DNA of 44,368 nt from the NCBI GenBank assembly GCA_900258555.1, contig LT984854.1:1557681-1602048 (forward strand), in the 5' to 3' direction. The position numbers and the translations under genes are program-made. The notes beneath the pieces were generated by a model, which had not been told where the DNA came from, did no database searches, and saw only the letters and a program-made list of their open reading frames with translations. Positions 37,243 to 44,368 of this stretch are shown one piece after another. This DNA comes from an uncultured Desulfobacterium sp. (GTDB taxonomy: Bacteria; Desulfobacterota; DSM-4660; Desulfatiglandales; Desulfatiglandaceae). How positions within the stretch are numbered: the stretch's first letter is position 1; every line of letters begins with the position of its first letter.

Positions 37243-40200
37243 TCTTTCGCTCCTTTTTCAGTTCTTGGCTTTCGACCCTTTCACCGCCTTTGTAAAAAAT
37301 TTTCTCGATCAGCGCAGCTGTCACAGCCTGCTTCAGTATCATATCATCATTCAGATTGTATTTTTCGATAATCTGCTCGGCGATCTGCTTGATATTTTCC
37401 TGCTTATCACGGTCGATCCAGAGCATCTGATGGATTTCTTTACCGTCAGGATATGTGAGGGTGATTCTCCTTGCATCGATGCCTTCGCTCGGAATAGCGA
37501 TCTCCTTTTGCAGCGCCTCAAGATTTGCGAACCTTCTTGCGAGATTGCTAAGTTTGGTTTCGAAAATCAACACGTCTTCGTCTGTCCACGATTTCGGCGT
37601 CTTGTTCAATATTATCAACAAGATCGATTCTAGCCAAGATCTATTATCTGCTTCTGCACCCGCTGCAGCAAGGATGAAGCTTTTCATCTGGGTCTCCATC
37701 ACTTGAGATGAAAGATTCATCGCTCGATAACGTAAATTCTCACGAAATTCTGCTGTATGTATCCTTATTGCAAACGAATTCTTTATCAGCTTCTCACAGT
37801 CTCCGAGCATGTCATCATAGGCAGCCTGAAGCGAACTGAGAGCTAACGCCAGTTTTTTCCGGAATCGTTTGACAAGGTTTCTGTCTTGATCATCACCCGC
37901 AACGATAGGAGGAAGGCCGCAGGCTCGTGGCAGGGCCGTAAACAGCAATTCATCAGGCTCTTTCGCTTCAAGCAGCGCCCTACGGACTGCCTTGGCCTCG
38001 TCAGTGACCCAGTTGTTTGTTAAGAGGGTGAATTTGGGCAGCCTTTGAGCGAAGCCGACAAGAGGTTTTACGATACTTAGGATCGTCCTGTTCCTGAAAG
38101 TTTGGTCTACATGTGACCTATCCGAAGAGAGGATTTTTCCAAGCTCTTGGAAAATTTCTGCTCTGAGGCCTGACATTTCGAAATACTTTACCGAGAACCT
38201 TTCAGGCTTTTTTACAAGGAGTTCGAAATGTTCAGGACCAAGGACAGGAATGAATGTTCCATCTTGATAAACGCTCACATACTCGCTCTGATATAGCAGA
38301 ACCGATAAGAGCAGGACCGGAATGATTCCTTGTTTTGAACCATAAGGTGGTTTTTCAAGCAGATCATACAGGATGCTTATGTTCTTTGGTTCTTTGCTGG
38401 CTTTCTTGCAGAAATTTTCAATTGCAATCCACACATGATAGATTCCATCGTCATTTTCCGGTGGCCTTGAAAATACCCAACCGTCTTTCGATTCTACATA
38501 CAAGCCGGTCTGGATAAGGACAGATTCAAACACACTGTATTCCGGCCCGTTACCGACGATTCCCAGTCTCGGCTGGCCGATATTTTCAAGCATCGTTGTC
38601 AGGAGCTTGGTTCGTGCTGCTGCTCCCTGTGAAGTGAGTTCTCTTCTGTTAATAAGTTCATTCCATAGGCACGGACCTTTAATGTAAACCTCGTCGCAAA
38701 GATGGGAAAGGTAACCCTGGAAATCAGCCCAGTTGCTAAACTTCATCTTATCGGTTAGGTCGAAATTGTTCACCTTCCCGGAGGCGATATCAAACGACCT
38801 TGATAGGGCATCATTCAGGAGCCTTTGTGCATATAGGACTCTTTGGCCGACTTCCCTTCGTGCAATACCGTCTGTCTGAAGCTGCGATGCATTTTTTAGG
38901 ACATTTCTTAATGTTACATATTCATCACAGGCTATCCGCAAGGCGCTAAGTTCAGATGCACAGATGACAATAAGAGGCTTACCGCTGAGCGTCTCGTGAG
39001 GTATATTATCAAGTTTTTTCAGATTCCTTTCATTTCCGACCCAATAGCAGATAAGCCCGTCGCTATCAGGAAGCTTGCATTCCAAGGACTCAAAGGATTC
39101 TGTTCTATCGAAATATTGCCTCTCAAAATACCGCAGTGTCCCGCAATTATAGCTGTGCTTCTGCGCTACAAGCGGCCTTAGAGGGGCATATTCATTCAGG
39201 AGATCTGCAAGGGATATGTTCAGCACCTCAGCCTGCTCTGAAAGCTCTTTTTCGATATCGAAATCAGAACCTTCCCATATCCGAAGTTCGTCTATACGCT
39301 TTCTCCAGATGATGAAGCCTTTATCTAGGAGTTCTTTTATCTTCTTATCCCAGTATTCGATCTCATCTCTGTCGTCCGGCTGATTGCACATCGCAAGAGC
39401 GACGGTCTTTTTAGAAGCTCTAAGTGAACCAGCTGTAGAGACGAGATTAAGAAGTCCGATTGTTTTCAATACGAGCAGGACATCAGGATCTAGATTGCTA
39501 GCATCAGACAACCGCGATTGGATCTCTATCCATCTCTGGAATTGTGGCCTAGCTGAAATCGACATACCAGCAGATTCTACGAAGTAGTCATATACCTTGT
39601 GCAGCTTGAATACCGGAAGCTTTTCCTGACTGAAATTTGATTGCGCCAGGAATGTTGAGAAAGAATCAGGTTCTCCGCTTGCAAGGAAGGTGAAAAGGGT
39701 CCGATCATTTTGGGAGAATTTCGTGCAAAGTATCGGCAGGATCAAGGCTGAAAGCGGATGAAGCGGGAAGATCGAGGGCAGGTCGCTTGTGGAAAAATAA
39801 TTCGACATTTCCGTATCAGATAGCACTGACTGCCACTTCTTTGTCCACTTGTTTACAGACGATTTGAATGGTGCTTCCGTCGATTGGTCAATTGCCTGAC
39901 CAATGAGCCGAACCATCTGATCTGCAGATTCAATGAATGGGATGTCTTCAAACCTGCCCTGGATCTTTGCCCATTCGTTTCTCTGAGCTGATGCTATTCC
40001 GTGGGCATAGTCTATGAATGATTGGTGCAAAAGACCGAATATAGACACATTGAATCCATCCCGGTTCGGGGGCATTTCAGCGATCTGTTGAAGAAGATAA
40101 AGGTCATCCATGGACTGGTTTTGGGCTGAAAATTCTAGGTTCTTTCCTAGCTCATCGATAATGAGCAATATGCCGGCCCAAGATGATTGAGCCAATGATT

Positions 40201-40744
40201 CCAGCACTTGCACCAGATGGTTGTTGTCTATCGACGCCCCTTTCTGTGATTTCAGATAAAGCTCATTTAATTCGCTTATGACACCGGGTCTCGGCCCCCG
40301 CCTGTTATGCCAGTATAATGTGACGCCGGCGTTTAGCGCCCTTATGACGGTCTTTGCGATCGGCTCTCGCTGAGCTGTTACGACGGCTCTGATAAGACCT
40401 GATTCTGGAAGCCTGCCCTTGATCTGCCTTTGTAGTGAATTGGATTTTTCTGTCTGTTTGATTATCTGGATCGCACACTTAAAGATCTCATCATCCTGGG
40501 GTGAACAGAGGGCTGTCAGGAAATTAGCGAATGCCGATTTGCCAGTTCCATATAATCCGGTCAATGTCCAGGCCCGGACGGAATTGTCGAACGCAAAGGA
40601 TCGCAGAAACCTTTCAACGCTATCCATAGCCCTTGAAGTCGGGATATAACCGAGCAGGCTATCGGGAATTCCAAAATCGCGTTCGAGATTGACCGATCTT
40701 GAGTACCTCCTCTTAATCGTTACGAATTCCGATAGAGCCGGCAT
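37235..40744 (-). CDS. Large P-loop ATPase of block A (1169 aa)
   Basis: The Walker A motif GLYGTGKS is at residues 63-70 and Walker B ILLIIDELGKNLEF near 192-205, giving an AAA/STAND-like ATPase with a long helical remainder and no recognised effector domain. The element order resembles the 1432-residue ATPase of block B. The context, a DUF4007 gene before and a PAPS-reductase-family gene after, is an association I recall from defence-island surveys. Start is the ATG at 40742-40744. The 3' end of the IS200-type element (read on the minus strand) directly precedes it and supplies an AAAGGGA ribosome site 8 bases before the ATG. The native leader has been replaced, so its expression may have changed. 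Confidence 0.85.
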   Translation of the reverse strand: MPALSEFVTIKRRYSRSVNLERDFGIPDSLLGYIPTSRAMDSVERFLRSFAFDNSVRAWTLTGLYGTGKSAFANFLTALCSPQDDEIFKCAIQIIKQTEKSNSLQRQIKGRLPESGLIRAVVTAQREPIAKTVIRALNAGVTLYWHNRRGPRPGVISELNELYLKSQKGASIDNNHLVQVLESLAQSSWAGILLIIDELGKNLEFSAQNQSMDDLYLLQQIAEMPPNRDGFNVSIFGLLHQSFIDYAHGIASAQRNEWAKIQGRFEDIPFIESADQMVRLIGQAIDQSTEAPFKSSVNKWTKKWQSVLSDTEMSNYFSTSDLPSIFPLHPLSALILPILCTKFSQNDRTLFTFLASGEPDSFSTFLAQSNFSQEKLPVFKLHKVYDYFVESAGMSISARPQFQRWIEIQSRLSDASNLDPDVLLVLKTIGLLNLVSTAGSLRASKKTVALAMCNQPDDRDEIEYWDKKIKELLDKGFIIWRKRIDELRIWEGSDFDIEKELSEQAEVLNISLADLLNEYAPLRPLVAQKHSYNCGTLRYFERQYFDRTESFESLECKLPDSDGLICYWVGNERNLKKLDNIPHETLSGKPLIVICASELSALRIACDEYVTLRNVLKNASQLQTDGIARREVGQRVLYAQRLLNDALSRSFDIASGKVNNFDLTDKMKFSNWADFQGYLSHLCDEVYIKGPCLWNELINRRELTSQGAAARTKLLTTMLENIGQPRLGIVGNGPEYSVFESVLIQTGLYVESKDGWVFSRPPENDDGIYHVWIAIENFCKKASKEPKNISILYDLLEKPPYGSKQGIIPVLLLSVLLYQSEYVSVYQDGTFIPVLGPEHFELLVKKPERFSVKYFEMSGLRAEIFQELGKILSSDRSHVDQTFRNRTILSIVKPLVGFAQRLPKFTLLTNNWVTDEAKAVRRALLEAKEPDELLFTALPRACGLPPIVAGDDQDRNLVKRFRKKLALALSSLQAAYDDMLGDCEKLIKNSFAIRIHTAEFRENLRYRAMNLSSQVMETQMKSFILAAAGAEADNRSWLESILLIILNKTPKSWTDEDVLIFETKLSNLARRFANLEALQKEIAIPSEGIDARRITLTYPDGKEIHQMLWIDRDKQENIKQIAEQIIEKYNLNDDMILKQAVTAALIEKIFYKGGERVESQELKKERKIV

Positions 40745-41058
40745 ATTAATGTCCCTTTCAGGGATGGTTGAAATCCCTCGCCTTTAGGCGAAGAAAAGTT
40801 AATACATGTCGCTATGCGACGTTATCAACTGGGTGCCCATACCAAAACAGACCTCAAAGTCCACCAAATCTGGCTTCACAAATATCTGAAGCGCGGAATG
40901 GCTGGTGCGGTGGCGATACGGACTCGTGATGTTTTGCACGGACGAAATGATCCAGCAATATTTTCAAAAGCAAGAAGGGGAGCCGATTCCTGATGATAGT
41001 CGATTTGAAATCGACCCCTCATAAAACCCCTCGACTTATAGTCGAGGGTGGTTTAGTT
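40745..41058 (+). mobile_element. IS200-type element with internal deletion (copy 2, complete)
   Basis: This 314-bp unit has the left hairpin CCTCGCC-TTTA-GGCGAAG (40775-40792) and the right hairpin CCCTCGAC/GTCGAGGG (41028-41048) of IS200-type elements. It holds a deleted tnpA on the plus strand. Left junctions of copies 2 and 3 share ATTAAT, perhaps the target; right ends of copies 1 and 2 both finish at GGTTTAGTT. There are no terminal inverted repeats or target duplication, as expected for this family. It is non-autonomous and would need TnpA from another copy. Confidence 0.85.
40814..41024 (+). pseudogene. tnpA remnant inside the IS200-type element
   Basis: The N-terminal 42 or so codons read MRRYQLGAHTKTDLKVHQIW, then up to RTRDVL. 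After a deletion the C-terminal part is in another frame: TDEMIQQYFQKQEGEPIPDD followed by SRFEIDPS and a stop at 41022-41024. The IQQYFQ tyrosine corresponds to the catalytic tyrosine of TnpA, while the HUH motif lies in the missing part. From the ATG the frame actually stops at 40993 after 59 codons. No functional transposase can be made. Confidence 0.85.
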
Positions 41059-41973
41059 CCTTTTTTTGTAATAACTAGTTAGAATTCTTTCAGATATTTT
41101 TAATGGGTCGTCATAGTAGGCGAACTGGATCATCCCAGCGGTGTCGGTTAGGAATATATCCTTGGCCTTCAAAGAGACGGTTTCGATGGCATCGCTAAGA
41201 GAGCTTTCCGTAAGCTTGAAGGCTTGACCAGGGCTCCCGGCATCGTAAAGCAGCCGCGATATGGAAATGGTTCTCGCATCATCCTGGAATGACCGTGCGA
41301 ATTCAAGGCAAGCTGCAACTGTTATTTCAGGCGGCAGGGTTGGCTTGTTTCCGAAATTGAAAGTGAATCTCTTGGAATCAGTGTAAGCATTGATGATCCC
41401 TAGCTCAGTGAAGGGACAATCAAGCGAATCTTCTTTGAGGTTCTTTGGACCGGTCCTTTCGACATACATCCTGATCAGGCAGTTCACATCCTTGTTCAAT
41501 GATGAATCTAGAATCTTTCTGCTCGGAAACTGCCTGTCCCTGTATTCCCGCAAGGAAAATAGGAGATCATGTGGCGAAAAATCGATCTTGTTCAGCTCAT
41601 TAAAGGTGAAAAACCATGCCGGAGCATAGCAGGGTGGCTTAAACAGATTCCAATGAAGCAGCCAAAGAGATGACGGATTCTCAAGAAAAGGGTCCCATCC
41701 GTCTTCACCTAGGAGCTTTTCAGAAAATTCCGTGGGGTTATGGACATATTTTCCATCAGTTCTGGTCTCATCTACGACTTTGAACGCGATGCACCAGTAC
41801 CTGATGGCCTTGACCATGTTTTTCCCGACACCCAAGACCACCGGTGCGGATTCCTTTGAAAATACTGCATTATCCTCTGTCGCCTTGTCAAATCCCTTCT
41901 TCAACCAGCCGAATCTCGGGTGAAAGGTCTCATGGCGCGCAAAAATAGGGTGAATGGTCGCATCCTGTGCCAT
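41053..41973 (-). CDS. DUF4007 family protein (block A)
   Basis: The 306-residue protein begins MAQDATIHPIFARHETFHPR and contains GVGKNMVKAIRYW, LLGEDGWDPFLENPSSLWLL and HWNLFKP, which I recognise as DUF4007, a family found beside PAPS-reductase-like proteins and ATPases in defence islands. A winged-helix-like DNA-binding function is plausible but not shown. I chose the ATG at 41971-41973 because AAAGGAG precedes it by 5 bases; an ATG five codons upstream includes that site. Its stop codon TAA falls in the right end of the IS200-type element, so the original last codons may have changed. It is the first gene of block A. Confidence 0.85.
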   Translation of the reverse strand: MAQDATIHPIFARHETFHPRFGWLKKGFDKATEDNAVFSKESAPVVLGVGKNMVKAIRYWCIAFKVVDETRTDGKYVHNPTEFSEKLLGEDGWDPFLENPSSLWLLHWNLFKPPCYAPAWFFTFNELNKIDFSPHDLLFSLREYRDRQFPSRKILDSSLNKDVNCLIRMYVERTGPKNLKEDSLDCPFTELGIINAYTDSKRFTFNFGNKPTLPPEITVAACLEFARSFQDDARTISISRLLYDAGSPGQAFKLTESSLSDAIETVSLKAKDIFLTDTAGMIQFAYYDDPLKISERILTSYYKKRN

Positions 41974-42005
41974 CAATTCTCCTTTCATTTGTATAAGCTA
42001 TTTTA

Positions 42006-42033
42006 CCTATAGCTTTTTCGGGAATTTTGTCAA
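42006..42033 (-). promoter_or_regulatory. Promoter of the block A operon
   Basis: On the minus strand TTGACA (42028-42033) and TATAGG (42006-42011) are 16 nt apart, about 32 nt before the DUF4007 start. The surrounding 41989-42180 is AT-rich and holds no gene. Confidence 0.65.
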
Positions 42034-42202
42034 TAGCAAACACATCATATTGTATTTTTTTTCGGATAGTAAATATATATTGTAGTTTAAACGCTTACGT
42101 GAGAAATTAATAAATTAGTCTATTTTTCATATTTACATGCATTATATTATCCAAATTTGGAGTGTTTAGTTGCATTTTCTTAAAAAACTCCGCTTCACCG
42201 TT

Positions 42203-43132
42203 TCACCCATTCACCACTTCAGACTTTACCGCCAAACGTGTTGCAAGGTCACCAAGATAATCGGTCTTCTCTATACAATTGATCCAGGACTCAGGAATCG
42301 CTTCCACTCCAAGGTATGCTCCACTAATGGAACCACCGATGCAGGCGATGGAATCGGAATCCCCATTTGTATTGGCGCCCCTGATAACGACCTTTTTATA
42401 ATCGTCCGGGTATCGAAGAAAACAATAAAGTGCCAGTGCCACTGCTTCTTCTCCGATCCAGCCCTCTCCCAAATATTTCAGTGCCTCTTCTTCATCCTCC
42501 CAGTTGAGACATTCTTCAATCCTGAGGATTGCGTTATCAAATTCTCTGGATATGCCCTTTGTGAAAGAAAGCAGCTCAGGAATCATTTGGTCAGGAGAAA
42601 TGCCGTCAAGGGCAAGTTTGACGAGGTATGCTGCCCCGATACATGCGGCATCCGCGGTCGGGTGCCTGTGGGTGCATATGCCGGAGGATTTTGCCACCTC
42701 TTTCAGCTTGTCAGGGTCTTTCTGATACAGATAGCCGATTGGCGCAACCCTCATGGCAGAACCGCGGCCTTTTGATCCCGTGACTCCACTTTCGGCCCAG
42801 TGAAGCCCTTTTTCCATGTTGGAAATGCCTGTTAAGCAGGCATTACCGGGAGCGCGATTGTTTTCAGGTGAATGGCGCCATTTGATGAATTCATCCCGCA
42901 CCGCCGTCATAATTGAAGCAATGTCCTGATCCCCTGCCTTGATCAAGGCCTCGGCTATGGCGATGCTCATCTGGGTATCGTCTGTGTACAGGGCTGGGTC
43001 CGGCAAATCTGTGATGCCATCTCTTCCATATGCTGACTTTATCTGAGGAAGGGATTTGAACTCGGTAAGCCTTCCAAGTGCATCACCGATAGCCAGACCA
43101 TAAATAGTCCCTTTGGCCTTTTGAAGGTCCAT
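42203..43132 (-). CDS. ADP-ribosylglycohydrolase family protein
   Basis: About 309 residues with the DraG/ARH signature: LAIGDALG near the N-terminus, LYTDDTQM (metal site) near residues 49-56, GSAMRVAPIG, HRHPTADAACIGAAY, and the C-terminal ANTNGDSDSIACIGGSISG. These give the two-magnesium active site that removes ADP-ribose from proteins or nucleic acids. It is encoded inside the island upstream of block A with no overlap and its own start (ATG at 43130-43132; a TTG precedes it). It may reverse ADP-ribosylation by phage or host enzymes, but it could equally be a housekeeping cargo gene. Separation from block A by about 230 bp argues against strict co-transcription. Confidence 0.9.
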   Translation of the reverse strand: MDLQKAKGTIYGLAIGDALGRLTEFKSLPQIKSAYGRDGITDLPDPALYTDDTQMSIAIAEALIKAGDQDIASIMTAVRDEFIKWRHSPENNRAPGNACLTGISNMEKGLHWAESGVTGSKGRGSAMRVAPIGYLYQKDPDKLKEVAKSSGICTHRHPTADAACIGAAYLVKLALDGISPDQMIPELLSFTKGISREFDNAILRIEECLNWEDEEEALKYLGEGWIGEEAVALALYCFLRYPDDYKKVVIRGANTNGDSDSIACIGGSISGAYLGVEAIPESWINCIEKTDYLGDLATRLAVKSEVVNG

Positions 43133-43135
43133 CAA

Positions 43136-43459
43136 TTCTGATTATTAAAAGGTTCCAGAGGATTTCTGCACGGAGTCGTGACATGCTTACAATAATCCTG
43201 CATAAAAATCCAACAATTTCTGACTAATTTTTCGTGCTGCCGGATTCTCCTAAATTTAATAGCCGCCACTTCCATGTAATGTTAAGGGCATCCGGGTCAA
43301 TAAAGACGGGCCATGAATTTTAAACTCATGTGAATTCAATCAACGACTTAAATCTCTTCCCGGTCTTTCTCCTAATACCGGCGCGGCCGGCCAACCTTCT
43401 ATTTTAGACGACAAAGACTGTTATGGGACTATCGACCTCAGCACCGGTAAAAAAATTTC
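43136..43459. other. Intergenic stretch without genes
   Basis: About 320 bp between the divergently placed ADP-ribosylglycohydrolase and MerR-type genes. I see no gene, clear hairpin or repeat, apart from the promoter/operator at its right edge. Confidence 0.4.
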
Positions 43460-43497
43460 TTGACAATGACACTATAAGTGTTAATATTTAGTGTCAT
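43460..43497 (+). promoter_or_regulatory. Promoter and autoregulatory-type operator of the MerR gene
   Basis: TTGACA (43460-43465) and TAATAT (43482-43487) are 16 nt apart. A perfect dyad ATGACACTA (43466-43474) / TAGTGTCAT (43489-43497) covers the spacer and the start region, its right arm ending inside the ATG. With the ATG only 8 nt past the -10 box, the transcript would be leaderless or nearly so. Confidence 0.75.
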
Positions 43498-43930
43498 GAA
43501 AAAGGAACAAAAAACATTCTCGTTAGAGGAACTCTGCACGCTTGTTGAGATGAACAAACGGAAGATCCGTTTTTACATCCAGAAAGGCCTGGTTGACAGA
43601 CCGCAAGGGACCGGCAAGGGTGCTCATTACACTCATCGGCATCTTGAGCAGCTCCTGGGTATCCGCAAATGGAAGGAGGCCGGTTTATCCCTTGAGCGGA
43701 TACAGGAACTGCTGGGGGATGAAAACAAGACAGCCGATTCCAGCAGCCTCATTCCTCCGCCACGGCCAAGAAGGCCCGGTTCGATCGAGGTTTGGAGCCA
43801 CCTGCATATTGAAGACGGGATAGAGCTGCATATTGAGCCGCAGCGTTCTGGTTTGACCCCTGAGCAGGTTCGCGCCCTGTGCAAGATGATCATCGAACAA
43901 TATGAAAAAATCAAGAAGGAGGAAATCTGA
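43496..43930 (+). CDS. MerR-type regulator
   Basis: The 144-residue protein begins with a winged helix-turn-helix of MerR type: FSLEELCTLVEMNKRKIRFY, then IQKGLVDRPQG, then HYTHRHLEQLLGIRKWKEAG and LSLERIQELLG. The C-terminal part (IHIEDGIELHI-like) has no cysteine ligands of metal sensors. Start is ATG 43496, inside the operator dyad; a GTG six codons upstream is less likely. It is followed 2 bp later by a VIT-domain gene start with an AAGGAGG ribosome site at 43916, so it probably controls that operon. Confidence 0.85.
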   Translation: MKKEQKTFSLEELCTLVEMNKRKIRFYIQKGLVDRPQGTGKGAHYTHRHLEQLLGIRKWKEAGLSLERIQELLGDENKTADSSSLIPPPRPRRPGSIEVWSHLHIEDGIELHIEPQRSGLTPEQVRALCKMIIEQYEKIKKEEI

Positions 43931-43932
43931 CA

Positions 43933-44091
43933 ATGTATGAACAAATGGCCCATGGGCTGCAAACAGCCGCCGGGAAAAATATTGCATTGCGATCAGTCAG
44001 CGCTGAGGTAGTTTTAAACAATCTCCTCAGATATTTCGACCACCACTCCTTGCAATTTCCTTTCGCCGATGGTGATTTTTACGCCCAATAA
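43933..44091 (+). pseudogene. VIT-domain protein gene, 5' part, disrupted by an inversion
   Basis: From the ATG at 43933 the frame reads MYEQMAHGLQTAAGKNIALR then SVSAEVVLNNLL, and then loses homology and stops at 44089-44091. The minus strand of 44031-44179 reads SEAYLTQVYQNQEEKPIEAV, then YTFPLPSRAVLLGV, a classic VIT (inter-alpha-trypsin) domain. Turning this segment round rebuilds one continuous frame that gives the expected VIT order. Even then the frame stops at the second repeat, so the large von Willebrand-A part usual for these proteins is missing and the gene is truncated at the island end. Confidence 0.75.
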
Positions 44092-44202
44092 TACAGCCCG
44101 GCTGGGCAAAGGAAAGGTATAGACCGCTTCAATCGGTTTTTCCTCCTGGTTCTGATAAACCTGAGTCAAGTAGGCCTCACTGAGGAGATTGTTTAAAACT
44201 AC
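44008..44202. repeat. 23-bp perfect inverted repeats flanking a 149-bp inverted segment
   Basis: Arms at 44008-44030 and 44180-44202 are exact reverse complements (23 of 23) that begin GTAGTTTTAAAC and end TCTCCTCAG. The enclosed 149 bp carry VIT-domain coding sequence on the opposite strand to its gene start. Confidence 0.9.
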
Positions 44203-44217
44203 TAATTGTATCAGTAA

Positions 44218-44239
44218 TTCGATTCCCATGCACCCGCCA
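44218..44239 (+). other. attR: imperfect copy of the selC 3' end
   Basis: TTCGATTCCCATGCAC is identical to the selC T arm and acceptor stem (13236-13251) and is followed by CCGCCA, lacking only the TT of the selC end. The rest of a tRNA is absent. It marks the distal end of a roughly 31-kb island in selC. Confidence 0.75.
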
Positions 44240-44277
44240 TGATTAATTATGGTCTCCAGAAAAACAAAAACTAATTG

Positions 44278-44368
44278 ATTAATGTCCCTTTCAGGGATGG
44301 TTGAAATCCCTCGCCTTTAGGCGAAGAAAAGTTAATACATGTCGCTATGCGACGTTATCAACTGGGTG
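44278..44368 (+). mobile_element. IS200-type element, left end (partial copy 3)
   Basis: Identical as far as can be read to 40745-40835 of copy 2, with the left hairpin CCTCGCC-TTTA-GGCGAAG and the first codons of tnpA (MRRYQLG). Runs off the window end. Same orientation as copies 1 and 2. Confidence 0.85.

Noticed and set aside
20098-41973. BREX system
   Set aside because: Large ATPases and a kinase suggest it, but no PglX methyltransferase, PglZ phosphatase or Lon-like protease is present.
1-44368. CRISPR array
   Set aside because: No set of regularly spaced repeats was seen; the repeats found are inverted repeats or IS200-type ends.

Overview
The window looks like a chromosomal segment of an anaerobic bacterium, probably one of the Desulfobacterota (former Deltaproteobacteria). 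This is an inference from gene style: a molybdenum hydroxylase, a selC tRNA together with a probable selenoprotein, and dispersed inverted repeats of a kind I recall from that group. No rRNA or other decisive marker is present.

Bases 1-13259 read as ordinary chromosome. They hold two subunits of a xanthine dehydrogenase-type molybdenum hydroxylase, an MFS exporter, divergent tRNA-Ala and tRNA-Leu genes with consensus promoters, a lipid A-type acyltransferase, and a DsbA/FrnE-like oxidoreductase whose active site carries an in-frame TGA (probable selenocysteine). Then come a zinc-ribbon protein, a SprT-like metalloprotease, the rRNA methyltransferase RlmKL, a Sir2 deacylase, aspartate-semialdehyde dehydrogenase and tRNA-Sec.

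Bases 13260 to about 44239 are an integrated island. It starts with a P4-type tyrosine recombinase directly downstream of selC and ends at an imperfect copy of the selC 3' end (44218-44239). Its left part is a graveyard: a second, frameshifted integrase, a YhaO nuclease with a YhaN cut to 72 codons, an intact AlbA_2/RecG-like regulator, a remnant of another one, and the 3' end of a UvrD-like helicase. The core is two blocks on the minus strand. Block A (41973-36445) encodes DUF4007, a large P-loop ATPase and a DndC-like PAPS-reductase-family protein. Block B (36246-20098) is a tightly packed operon of five genes: a 1368-residue NERD-pseudokinase-kinase-ATPase, an unrecognised 547-residue protein, a 1752-residue protein with a C-terminal HerA-like ATPase, a divergent DUF4007-like protein and a second large P-loop ATPase. 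The repeated DUF4007-plus-ATPase pair, the sulfur-transfer enzyme and the NERD/kinase/HerA proteins suggest a large anti-phage system, possibly based on phosphorothioate-type DNA modification. No DNA methyltransferase, DndD, DndE or cysteine desulfurase is visible, so it does not match classical Dnd, Ssp, BREX or restriction-modification as I know them.

The right part has an ADP-ribosylglycohydrolase, a MerR-type regulator with an operator overlapping its start codon, and a VIT-domain gene whose coding segment is inverted between 23-bp inverted repeats. An internally deleted IS200-type element sits exactly between the first two genes of block A. Partial copies of the same element form both ends of the window, so the sequence probably breaks at this repeat in the assembly.
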